A DNA stretch of 13,465 nucleotides from a bacterium (GTDB taxonomy: Bacteria > UBP18 > UBA7526). Position 1 is the stretch's first letter. Each line of letters starts with the position of its first letter. Below are positions 1 to 6,300 of the stretch, piece after piece. Position numbers and translations under genes: made by a program. The stretch covers positions 1 through 13,465 of the forward strand of contig JAHIPW010000069.1 of NCBI GenBank assembly GCA_018903055.1, written 5' to 3'. The notes under the pieces are model-generated. The model worked only from the letters and a program-made list of their open reading frames with translations, had not been told where the DNA came from and searched no databases.

Positions 1-16
1 ATAATCAGGAAATGGA

Positions 17-448
17 TCATTTCTCACTTTCAATTATCTGAATAATTTTAGAACGATAAGTGCTTTGATCCTTTACCTTTTTGTTGTAGCGCCAGATGAG
101 AACAAAGGAGAGAACCAAAAAGACTAATCCCAGAACAAGGCCCACTGTCTGGGAAGATTCCTTAAGGCCTAAGCGATTAGTAATAGTAATACCAAGCACC
201 ATGCCTAAGATTAAGGCAAGAAGAGGAAAGATATAGATTAGGAAAGCACCCTTTAATATTTCCCGGGAAGAGATCTCCACTTTTACCCTCTGGCCTATCC
301 TCGCACCCAGGGGATTTTCTGCCTCTGTAATCATGGTATTTCCCGTACCCAGAGTGCAGGCACGACAGGTCCCACAGGCACTTTTTCTCTTGATCTCAAC
401 CTGAGCGAGATTTCCTTTTATTTCGATTACTATGCCTTCTTCTTCCAT
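17..448 (-). CDS. RseC/MucC-family membrane protein
   Basis: This family includes RseC, linked to SoxR reduction and sigma-E control in enterobacteria, and the RnfE-associated proteins of many anaerobes; the biochemical role is unclear. The 143 residues begin with a cytoplasmic domain of the RseC type (MEEEGIVIEIKGNLAQVEI) with three cysteines, Cys25, Cys28 and Cys31, in CGTCRAC. A loop resembling ENPLGARIGQRVKVEI follows, then two membrane helices at about 67-90 and 101-119, and a short basic tail. The Cys cluster could bind a metal or Fe-S cluster or be redox-active. It is the last gene seen in the isc-like operon, four bases after iscS. No rnf genes are visible; they could lie beyond the left edge. 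Confidence 0.85.
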   Translation of the reverse strand: MEEEGIVIEIKGNLAQVEIKRKSACGTCRACTLGTGNTMITEAENPLGARIGQRVKVEISSREILKGAFLIYIFPLLALILGMVLGITITNRLGLKESSQTVGLVLGLVFLVLSFVLIWRYNKKVKDQSTYRSKIIQIIESEK

Positions 449-452
449 TCAA

Positions 453-1619
453 TTATCCCTTCTTCTTGTAAAGAGGCGACATGGCGCGCAGTCTCTGAAT
501 AATTTTTGGTAATACTTCCAACACTTGGTCTATATCCTCTTCTTCAGTTCCCCTCCCTAAAGTAAGACGCAACGAGCCGTGGGCTATTACTGGGGATAGT
601 CCGATGGCCAATAAGACATGGGAGGGCTCAAGGGTCGATGAGCTGCAGGCAGAGCCGGTTGAGACGGCAATACCGGCCAGGTCAAGATTGAGGAGCATAG
701 ACTCTCCCTCTACGAATTCAACGCTCACGTTAACATTATTGGGTAATCTTTTCTCAGGGTGGCCATTGAGGCGCACCTCTTCAATTCGCTCCAGGATTCC
801 TTTAATTAACCTATTCCGAAGAGAAGCAAGGCGTTTCCCTTCTTCATCCATCTCCTCTTTAGCAATCTCTACTGCCTTTCCAAATCCCACTATTCCTGGG
901 ACGTTCTCTGTGGAGGCCCTCCTCCATCGTTCCTGCTCGCCTCCATGTATGAATGAGATTATCCTGGTGCCCTTCCTGATATAGAGGGCTCCTACTCCCT
1001 TGGGGCCATAGAGCTTATGGCTGGAGATACTTAAGAGATCCACATTGAGTTTGTCCACATCTATGGGTAGATGCCCTGTTGTCTGAACGGCATCAGTATG
1101 AAAGTAGATCTCACGCTCTTGAGCAATCTTGCCTATCTCAGCAATGGGTTCAATAGTTCCTATTTCATTATTGGCGTGCATTACAGAGATCAAAATGGTC
1201 TTATCAGTAATTGCCTTCTTGACATCCTCTGGATTCACCAATCCATCTCTATCCACCGGAAGATAGGTTACCTTAAATCCCCTCTTCTCTAAGAACTTGC
1301 AGGCCTCGATGACCGCAGGGTGTTCAATGGCAGTGGTGATGATGTGGTTCCCTTTCTTCTCATTGGCAAAGGCCACCCCTTTCAAGGCAAAGTTATCCGC
1401 CTCTGTTCCCCCACTGGTGAAGACGATCTCCTCGCTCTTTGCCCCGATAAGATTAGCCACCCTATCCCTTACCTCCTCTATGGCTCTCTTCCCTTCCTGG
1501 CCGAAAGAGTGGATACTTGAGGGGTTGCCAAAGGATTTAGTGAAATAAGGCAGCATGGCCTTTACCACCCGAGGATCTGTGGGTGTGGTAGCCGCATGGT
1601 CAAGGTATATTCTTCTCAT
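453..1619 (-). CDS. iscS: Cysteine desulfurase IscS/NifS
   Basis: IscS removes sulfur from cysteine to give alanine and an enzyme persulfide, which feeds IscU and other acceptors, possibly LarE here. The 388 residues include [13 protein letters not shown] at the N-terminus, His100 (stacking on PLP), the HTDAVQ motif (174-179), the PLP lysine Lys202 in [10 protein letters not shown] (199-208) and the catalytic Cys325 in [10 protein letters not shown] (320-329). The short catalytic loop and length fit the group I NifS/IscS type common in anaerobes. The start is set by GGAGGAAAAAG just upstream and overlaps the end of hydE by 20 bases. RseC follows after a 4-base gap. Its position at the end rather than the head of the isc-like genes is unusual. 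Confidence 0.96.
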   Translation of the reverse strand: MRRIYLDHAATTPTDPRVVKAMLPYFTKSFGNPSSIHSFGQEGKRAIEEVRDRVANLIGAKSEEIVFTSGGTEADNFALKGVAFANEKKGNHIITTAIEHPAVIEACKFLEKRGFKVTYLPVDRDGLVNPEDVKKAITDKTILISVMHANNEIGTIEPIAEIGKIAQEREIYFHTDAVQTTGHLPIDVDKLNVDLLSISSHKLYGPKGVGALYIRKGTRIISFIHGGEQERWRRASTENVPGIVGFGKAVEIAKEEMDEEGKRLASLRNRLIKGILERIEEVRLNGHPEKRLPNNVNVSVEFVEGESMLLNLDLAGIAVSTGSACSSSTLEPSHVLLAIGLSPVIAHGSLRLTLGRGTEEEDIDQVLEVLPKIIQRLRAMSPLYKKKG

Positions 1620-2664
1620 CTTTTTCCTCCAGATTTTTAAACCTTTTTTTCAAACTATGTCCAAAACTTGAAGCAATAGTTCTCCCCAAAGACTTAACCA
1701 TCCCCTGAATGCAAGAGTGACAATCTTCAGCATCTTCAAAAATACAGATTTTGTCAGGATATATTTGATAATCTCTTCTATATTTCTGCGGGGTAATATT
1801 GGGCATAATTACATTAGCGCCACACTGGAGAGCCTTCTGTCTACCCAGTGGATCTATTGTGCCTACCGCTGTAGTAGCTGGAATATGAGCATTCTTGGTA
1901 ACTATACGAGCTATAGCAATTATTTTCAGCACCGCATCCAAACTCCCAGTTTTGGTATTTCTTAATGGCGTATCATAATGAGGGATAAAAGGTCCTATGC
2001 CAACCATATCTACATCTAATTTTTTAAACAGCAAAATGTCTTCGGCTAGACTTTCTACAGATTGTCCGGGTAAACCCACCATATTACCTGAGCCTACCTG
2101 ATAACCTAACTCTTTCAGCCAACTTAAGCACTTTAGTCTATCTTCGTAGAATAGGTCAGGGTGTAACCTTTTATAAAGGGGGTAATCAGATGTTTCATGT
2201 TTAAGCAAAAATCTATCTGCCCCTGCTTCTTTCATAACTTCGTATTCCTGCCGCGGTCTCTCACCGATACATAAGGTAATAGCAAGATGAAGTTCTTTTT
2301 TAATCTTCTTGATGAGAAGACACAAATCTTCTACTCTATAAGCAGGGTCCTCTCCTGATTGAAGGACCACTGTTTTAAAGTTAAGGGTCTGTGTTTTCAG
2401 AGCGGTTTGAAAGATTTCCGAAAATGTCATTCGATAGCGATGGAGACGAGCATTACTCCTCCGCAACCCACAATAAAGACAATCCCTGCGGCAATAATTG
2501 GAAAATTCTATTATTCCGCGCAAATGTATTTCATCGCCCATATATTTTTTTCTTGTCTTATCTGCTATCTGATACAGGCGGTAAACTTCTTCCTTGTTCT
2601 TTGTTTTTAAAAGTTCAATTATCTTTCTTTTAGATAATGTTCCTTCTTCTTCTGACGGGTTCAT
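1600..2664 (-). CDS. hydE: HydE-type radical SAM protein ([FeFe]-hydrogenase maturase)
   Basis: HydE acts with HydG and HydF to build the H-cluster 2Fe subsite. The 354-residue protein has the radical SAM motif CRRDCLYC (Cys58, 62, 65) preceded by EFSNY, as in HydE. A second set, Cys307, Cys315 and Cys318 (Cx7CxxC), has exactly the spacing of the extra cluster site in Thermotoga HydE (Cys311, 319, 322). The [10 protein letters not shown]-like segment (VVLQSGED, 99-106) and [12 protein letters not shown] (191-202) are also typical. This pattern favours HydE over relatives such as PylB, HmdB or BioB. No hydF, hydG or hydrogenase gene is nearby. The start at 2664 has GGGAG upstream and lies 35 bases inside larE; its stop lies 20 bases inside iscS. 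The tight overlaps imply co-translation. A HydE-like enzyme with another role cannot be excluded. Confidence 0.85.
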   Translation of the reverse strand: MNPSEEEGTLSKRKIIELLKTKNKEEVYRLYQIADKTRKKYMGDEIHLRGIIEFSNYCRRDCLYCGLRRSNARLHRYRMTFSEIFQTALKTQTLNFKTVVLQSGEDPAYRVEDLCLLIKKIKKELHLAITLCIGERPRQEYEVMKEAGADRFLLKHETSDYPLYKRLHPDLFYEDRLKCLSWLKELGYQVGSGNMVGLPGQSVESLAEDILLFKKLDVDMVGIGPFIPHYDTPLRNTKTGSLDAVLKIIAIARIVTKNAHIPATTAVGTIDPLGRQKALQCGANVIMPNITPQKYRRDYQIYPDKICIFEDAEDCHSCIQGMVKSLGRTIASSFGHSLKKRFKNLEEKDEKNIP

Positions 2665-3442
2665 TCATACTCCCTGTCCTGTATCCCTCCAGGTCAAGGG
2701 TTACATAAGTATATCCCAACTCCTTAAATTTAGAGGCAATCTTATCTCTTAACTTCAAAAGTTTAGAAAGATTTTCCTTCGGAACTTCAATTCTGGCGAT
2801 ACTGCCATGATGCCTCACCCTCAGGCTGCCTTTAATCCCCAGTCCACACAGGAACCTCTCTGCCTCATCAATCTTTTTAAGATTCTCCCTGGTTATCTTC
2901 GTTCCATAGGGAAAACGGGAGGCGAGGCAGGCGAAGGCTGGCTTATCCCAGGTGGAGAGGTCAAGTTCCTTTGACAATTGGCGGATCTCTCTCTTAGTAA
3001 GTCTTGCTTCCGCAAGGGGAGACCGCACCCCGAACTCCCTGGCTGCTCTTCTGCCTGGACGAAAGTCCCGGCGGTCATCATAATTTGTCCCATCCAGGAT
3101 ATAATTCATTCCATTCTTTTTGGCAATAGTCGAAAGTTGAGAGAATAACTCCTTCTTACACCAGTAACACCTGTTCAATGGGTTATAAAAAAAGTTAGGG
3201 TCGGATAATTCTTTGGTCTTGATAATTATATGTCCTACTTTCAATCTTTCTGTCATCTCTTTAGCCGCCTTGAACTCCGAAGAAGGATAGGTCAGAGAAT
3301 CAGCGGTAACTGCCAAAACTCTTTCCCCCAAGGTGTCCTTTGCCATTTTGAGAAGCAGAGTGCTATCTACACCGCCTGAATAAGCGAAAAGCACGCTTTC
3401 CATATTGGATAGAATTTTCTTTAACTTTTCTAATTTAGTCAT
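2630..3442 (-). CDS. larE: LarE-type ATP-dependent sulfur insertase
   Basis: LarE adds sulfur to the pyridinium dicarboxylate adenylate precursor of the nickel-pincer cofactor of lactate racemase. The 270 residues carry the PP-loop SGGVDST (22-28) for ATP, then Cys92 and Cys95 in NRCYWCKKELF and Cys172 in FACLASRFPYG. Cys172 matches the sacrificial cysteine (Cys176) of Lactobacillus LarE, and the three-cysteine pattern matches the Thermotoga-type LarE in which these residues hold a [4Fe-4S] cluster that carries an extra sulfide, allowing turnover. No LarB, LarC or LarA gene is in the window. The ORF ends inside hydE (35-base overlap). The start has only a weak GGTAGG site and a 5-bp hairpin (3444-3458) immediately before it. 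A PP-loop thiolase in an isc operon is often MnmA, but the motifs here are those of LarE. Confidence 0.9.
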   Translation of the reverse strand: MTKLEKLKKILSNMESVLFAYSGGVDSTLLLKMAKDTLGERVLAVTADSLTYPSSEFKAAKEMTERLKVGHIIIKTKELSDPNFFYNPLNRCYWCKKELFSQLSTIAKKNGMNYILDGTNYDDRRDFRPGRRAAREFGVRSPLAEARLTKREIRQLSKELDLSTWDKPAFACLASRFPYGTKITRENLKKIDEAERFLCGLGIKGSLRVRHHGSIARIEVPKENLSKLLKLRDKIASKFKELGYTYVTLDLEGYRTGSMNEPVRRRRNII

Positions 3443-3496
3443 AGCCTACCAGATAGGCACTCGCTTCACTAAGGGGAGCCAAGGCCTTAATTCCCC

Positions 3497-3904
3497 TCAT
3501 TTCTTCTTTCGATAATCCTCAATGGCGGCCTTCAGGGCATCCTCTGCCAAGACGGAACAGTGCATCTTAATGGGTGGCAGACCGTCCAGGGCCTCGGCTA
3601 CTGCCCTATCTGAGATCTCAAGCGCCTCATCGACTTTCTTGCCCTTCACCATCTCAGTAATCATACTACTCGTGGCAATGGCCGCACCGCATCCGAAAGT
3701 CCGGAACTTGGCATCCGTTATTATCTCCTCCGTCTTCCCCTCTGCCTCTTTATTCTCAACCTTAATCTGTAATTCCATGATATCGCCACATACCGGATTC
3801 CCCGCCCTTCCCCTTCCCGAGGGGTTCTCTATCTCTCCCACATTCCTAGGATTCTGGAAGTGCTCCATCACCTTCTTACTATATAACGACCAGTAATCAG
3901 CCAT
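3497..3904 (-). CDS. iscU: IscU/NifU-type Fe-S cluster scaffold
   Basis: IscU assembles [2Fe-2S] and [4Fe-4S] clusters from IscS sulfur and iron, then passes them on. The 135 residues are the U-type scaffold alone. The three ligand cysteines are Cys39 in NPVCGD (with the conserved Asp41), Cys72 in FGCGAA and Cys116 in MHCSVLAEDAL. The ending HCSVLAEDAL and lack of the HscA-binding LPPVK surroundings of E. coli IscU (here LPPIKMHC is present in a short form) fit NifU-like scaffolds of Clostridia and other anaerobes. The gene is next to the IscR-like regulator, while the desulfurase iscS lies two genes further on. A GGGAG site precedes the start. No HscA, HscB or ferredoxin genes accompany it, as is usual outside proteobacteria. 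Confidence 0.95.
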   Translation of the reverse strand: MADYWSLYSKKVMEHFQNPRNVGEIENPSGRGRAGNPVCGDIMELQIKVENKEAEGKTEEIITDAKFRTFGCGAAIATSSMITEMVKGKKVDEALEISDRAVAEALDGLPPIKMHCSVLAEDALKAAIEDYRKKK

Positions 3905-3952
3905 TTCTTTCTCCCATTCTTAAGTAAAACAGTCAGAAATATCTCCAAAAAA

Positions 3953-4417
3953 TTAGATCTGGAAGGCGAAAGGATGTTTCGGCTCCTTGCCTTTGGATAG
4001 CTGGCGGGCCTCTTCACAGAGGTCTTCCAGGGTAACCGCATCTAAAGTCTCGGCAAGTTTCTCACTCGTTCTCTTCCAGAGTAGACGCGTTATGCAGCGA
4101 TCTGCCCGGTGACATTCCTTTTTTCTTTCTTCAGGATCCACACAGTATACCAGGGATATGGGCCCCTCTATCGCCCGGATGACATCTCCAATTTTTATTC
4201 TGCCAGGTTTCTTGGTTAAGAAAAAACCTCCCCTTGGCCCTCGTGTGCCTTCTACCAGGCCCTCTCTTCTCAGACGAGCAAAGAGCTGCTCCAGATAGTT
4301 TATCGAGATCTCCTCTCTCTGGGAGATATCCTTTAAGGGGATGGGGCCCTGACCATAGCGCAGGGCGAGATCGAGCATGGCCCTTACTCCATATCTTCCC
4401 TTGGTAGAAAGTCTCAT
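3953..4417 (-). CDS. IscR-like Rrf2-family transcriptional regulator
   Basis: Rrf2 proteins are winged-helix dimers, and several sense Fe-S clusters or cysteine supply. The 154 residues begin MRLSTKGRYGVRAM, the family signature, with the recognition region SINYLEQLFARLR (38-50), the wing TRGPRGGFFL (58-67), and IGDVIRAIEG at 76-85. Three cysteines, Cys92, Cys102 and Cys108, lie in the loop where IscR binds its [2Fe-2S] cluster (Cys92, 98 and 104 in E. coli); the spacing of the first pair is four residues longer here. It heads an iscU-larE-hydE-iscS operon, so autoregulation in response to Fe-S status is the simplest idea. A good IscR type-1-like site is found upstream of thi4 but none was seen here. 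Its translation appears coupled to the preceding mini-ORF. Confidence 0.92.
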   Translation of the reverse strand: MRLSTKGRYGVRAMLDLALRYGQGPIPLKDISQREEISINYLEQLFARLRREGLVEGTRGPRGGFFLTKKPGRIKIGDVIRAIEGPISLVYCVDPEERKKECHRADRCITRLLWKRTSEKLAETLDAVTLEDLCEEARQLSKGKEPKHPFAFQI

Positions 4418-4455
4418 TACAACGACGCGCTTCGCTTGCCTCGTTTAATTAGCAT
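4417..4455 (-). CDS. Upstream 12-codon ORF that overlaps the rrf2 start
   Basis: An ATG at 4455 follows an excellent Shine-Dalgarno (AAGGAGGG, 4470-4463) at ideal spacing. It encodes MLIKRGKRSASL, and its TAA stop shares one base with the ATG of the Rrf2 gene (TAATG). The Rrf2 ATG itself has no Shine-Dalgarno within range, and its frame upstream contains no alternative start. This is the geometry of translational coupling through a leader peptide. The same bases contain TATAAT (4459-4454), which could instead be a -10 box; the matching -35 position is poor (TTCTTT). Confidence 0.5.
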   Translation of the reverse strand: MLIKRGKRSASL

Positions 4456-4471
4456 TATAAAGCCCTCCTTT

Positions 4472-4879
4472 TTAAAAAAGAATCTCTATTGCTTTATAGG
4501 GACAGGCCCTTAAACAATTTTCACAGACAATACATCTTTCCTTATCAAAAGAGATTCGGCGGCTCTTCCGATCCATGATAAAGGCCTCTGTGGGACAGAT
4601 GGCTAAACAGACTCCACAGTGGGTACATTTTTTCTCATTCCACTTGATATCCTGAGCAAGAGACTCTATTTTTATTCCCAAGTCTTTTAAGAATTTAATT
4701 CCTCTGTCCAGGTCCCTTTTATCTCCCGTTACTTCTAAAACTAACAACCCCTCTTCCCTGGGAGTGACCCGGGCCCTCAAGATATTTATGATTAGGTCGT
4801 AATCCTTAACAAGATGATAGGTGATGGGTTTATCTACCAGAGAATGGGGAAAATTTAGAACGATCCTTTTCTTTGCCAT
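4472..4879 (-). CDS. NIL-domain 2[4Fe-4S] ferredoxin, partner of DUF39
   Basis: Residues 1-75 form a NIL domain (a ferredoxin-like fold also found in methionine transporters), followed by two 4Fe-4S motifs: Cys85, 88, 91, 95 (CTHCGVCLAICP) and Cys116, 119, 122, 126 (CIVCENCLRACP). This is the layout of MA1822-type proteins, which work with DUF39 in homocysteine formation, presumably by supplying electrons. I chose the ATG at 4879 (135 residues), not the longer frame starting at 5014: the extra 45 residues would lie inside the radical SAM gene, read as basic low-complexity sequence and match nothing expected, whereas the 4879 ATG has a GAGGA site 5-8 bases upstream and begins MAKKRIVLNFP, typical for the family. 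The upstream stop is one base away, so translation is coupled. Confidence 0.92.
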   Translation of the reverse strand: MAKKRIVLNFPHSLVDKPITYHLVKDYDLIINILRARVTPREEGLLVLEVTGDKRDLDRGIKFLKDLGIKIESLAQDIKWNEKKCTHCGVCLAICPTEAFIMDRKSRRISFDKERCIVCENCLRACPYKAIEILF

Positions 4880-4880
4880 C

Positions 4881-6239
4881 TCATTTCCTCTTATGTTTAT
4901 ATTCGTTCTCCCAGATGGGATCCGCCACCTTAGCCCACTCCTGAGCATATTCATCCATCTTATCCGCAAACTTAGTAAGAACCTGTTCTGCTCCTGGATG
5001 GGTGGGATGGGCACCGCTTGAAGCCACTACCTCTCTTAGTACCTCTGGATGGTCATGGAGTGGGCAGGTGCGCATAAGGTTCTTCTCGTGTGCTTGGCGC
5101 TCTCTCATGGCCCGGAAGAAGGGGGAGTTCAAAACCTCTTTTAACGATTTCTCCTTAATATTATCCACAGCAAAATGGGTGAAGACACAGGGCTCAACAT
5201 CTCCTTTGTTATTGATGTGGAAGTACCTCCTTCCAGCGGCAATACATCCTCCCACAACGGCCCCATCGATGAAGAAGCTGGCTAATAGGATGGGCCTGGT
5301 ATCCCGAATCTCCTGCTCTCTTCTGAGGAGCATGGCGCGCTGCTCTGGAGTGGGAACCAGATTCCAATTGGGATGGTGCCCTACTGGGGTATACAGAAAG
5401 TACCAGCCGATGACACATCCTTTCTTAATGAGCATCTCGATGAACTCATCACTGGTAACTACATCGGCATTCTCCTTGGTATAAGTAGCAGAGAAGGCAA
5501 ATAAGACCCGGTGCTTGCGCAGGATATCCATGGCTCTCATCACCTGATCGAATGTCCCCTCACCCCTTCGTTTATCTGTCTCCTTCTTAAATCCCTCGAG
5601 ACTGAGACAGGTTAAGACATTGCCCACTTTTAAGAGACGCTTAGCCATCTTATCATCAATGAGTGTCCCATTGGTATAAACCATAAAAGAGGTATTCTTG
5701 TGCTTTTCGAAAATATCAAATATATCCTCTCTTAAGAAGGGCTCTCCCCCGCTGATGCAGACATAATACATCCCCATCTCGTTGGCCTCTTTTATCACCC
5801 GGTCGATGACCTCGTAGGGAAGATCATCCTCTTTAGTATAACTTGCTGCATAGCAGCCATGGCAGCGAAGGTTACATCTCATGGTGGGGCTCATTAAGAA
5901 AAATCCCGGGGGATAGAAGCCTTCCTTTTCTAAAAACTCCTTTCTCTTATTACTTCCTACTAAAAGCTGATTGATGACAAAGGCTCTTATGACCCGTCTT
6001 CTATGATGAGGATGGCTCTGACGGATGATTCTCTTGGCCACCTCCAAGGCCGGATGCCCCTCTTGAAAGAGCTTCCGAATCTTTCTGATCTGCCTTAAGT
6101 AATGCTCCCTCTTGGTAATTCTCTCTGCCAAATAAGTTAATCTAATCATATTCCTGTCTGAGCCGCGAGCGAGAAAAATCATAAAGAGATTGATTAACCA
6201 AGTTAAGGTATAATTTTTAATTCTCTGTAAACATCTCAT
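4881..6239 (-). CDS. Radical SAM protein with SPASM-like C-terminus, function unknown
   Basis: The 452-residue protein has the radical SAM cluster motif Cx3Cx2C in RCNLRCHGC (Cys122, 126, 129), the SAM-contacting GGEP at 164-167 and TNGT at 189-192. C-terminal cysteines Cys332, Cys351 (in GDVEPC) and Cys392 (TCPLHDHP) lie where SPASM or twitch domains hold extra clusters. Before the domain come about 115 residues that are basic and helical, with a hydrophobic stretch near 12-24 (LTWLINLFMIFLA) that could touch the membrane. I do not recognise a characterised orthologue; similar proteins have general PqqE/AlbA-like annotation. The gene sits between DUF39 and its NIL-ferredoxin partner: it starts after a strong hairpin with an AAGGAG site, and its stop lies one base before the ferredoxin start. 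Position suggests a role tied to homocysteine or sulfide assimilation, but no substrate can be named. Confidence 0.85.
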   Translation of the reverse strand: MRCLQRIKNYTLTWLINLFMIFLARGSDRNMIRLTYLAERITKREHYLRQIRKIRKLFQEGHPALEVAKRIIRQSHPHHRRRVIRAFVINQLLVGSNKRKEFLEKEGFYPPGFFLMSPTMRCNLRCHGCYAASYTKEDDLPYEVIDRVIKEANEMGMYYVCISGGEPFLREDIFDIFEKHKNTSFMVYTNGTLIDDKMAKRLLKVGNVLTCLSLEGFKKETDKRRGEGTFDQVMRAMDILRKHRVLFAFSATYTKENADVVTSDEFIEMLIKKGCVIGWYFLYTPVGHHPNWNLVPTPEQRAMLLRREQEIRDTRPILLASFFIDGAVVGGCIAAGRRYFHINNKGDVEPCVFTHFAVDNIKEKSLKEVLNSPFFRAMRERQAHEKNLMRTCPLHDHPEVLREVVASSGAHPTHPGAEQVLTKFADKMDEYAQEWAKVADPIWENEYKHKRK

Positions 6240-6257
6240 ATTAGCTCCTTAGACATG

Positions 6258-6298
6258 AGGAGGTTGGCCTCCCTCTCTTAGCGAGGGAGGCCACTCCT
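6258..6298 (-). other. Strong hairpin between DUF39 and the radical SAM gene
   Basis: Directly after the DUF39 stop codon, an 11-bp perfect stem (6265-6275 with 6283-6293, loop of 7) is extended by five more pairs (6258-6262 with 6294-6298) after a two-base bulge. No T-run follows on the minus strand; instead the radical SAM Shine-Dalgarno AAGGAG begins within about ten bases. It is therefore more likely an RNA-stability, processing or partial-attenuation element that sets different levels for the two genes than a full terminator. Confidence 0.65.
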
Positions 6299-6300
6299 AA

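Noticed and set aside
604-984. 126-codon plus-strand frame opposite iscS
   Set aside because: It is antisense to a gene with complete IscS motifs and shows no recognisable domain or ribosome site; the same applies to the other plus-strand frames in the window.
2893-3093. 66-codon minus-strand frame inside larE
   Set aside because: It is an alternative frame within the larE coding sequence, which has intact motifs throughout.
2630-3442. MnmA (tRNA 2-thiouridylase) instead of LarE
   Set aside because: Although MnmA is a common isc neighbour and shares the PP-loop, the length of 270 and the ACLASRFPYG and RCYWCKKELF segments are LarE features.
3444-3496. Regulatory hairpins between iscU and larE
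   Set aside because: Only two 5-bp inverted repeats are present (3444-3458 and 3473-3496); they are too short to claim function.
4880-5014. N-terminal extension of the NIL-ferredoxin to an ATG at 5014
   Set aside because: The extra 45 codons lie wholly inside the end of the radical SAM gene, have no family-like sequence, and the ATG at 4879 has a good Shine-Dalgarno.
6240-6300. Intrinsic terminator after DUF39
   Set aside because: The hairpin is strong, but no T-run follows it on the transcribed strand and the next gene's Shine-Dalgarno comes at once; it is listed as a structural element instead.
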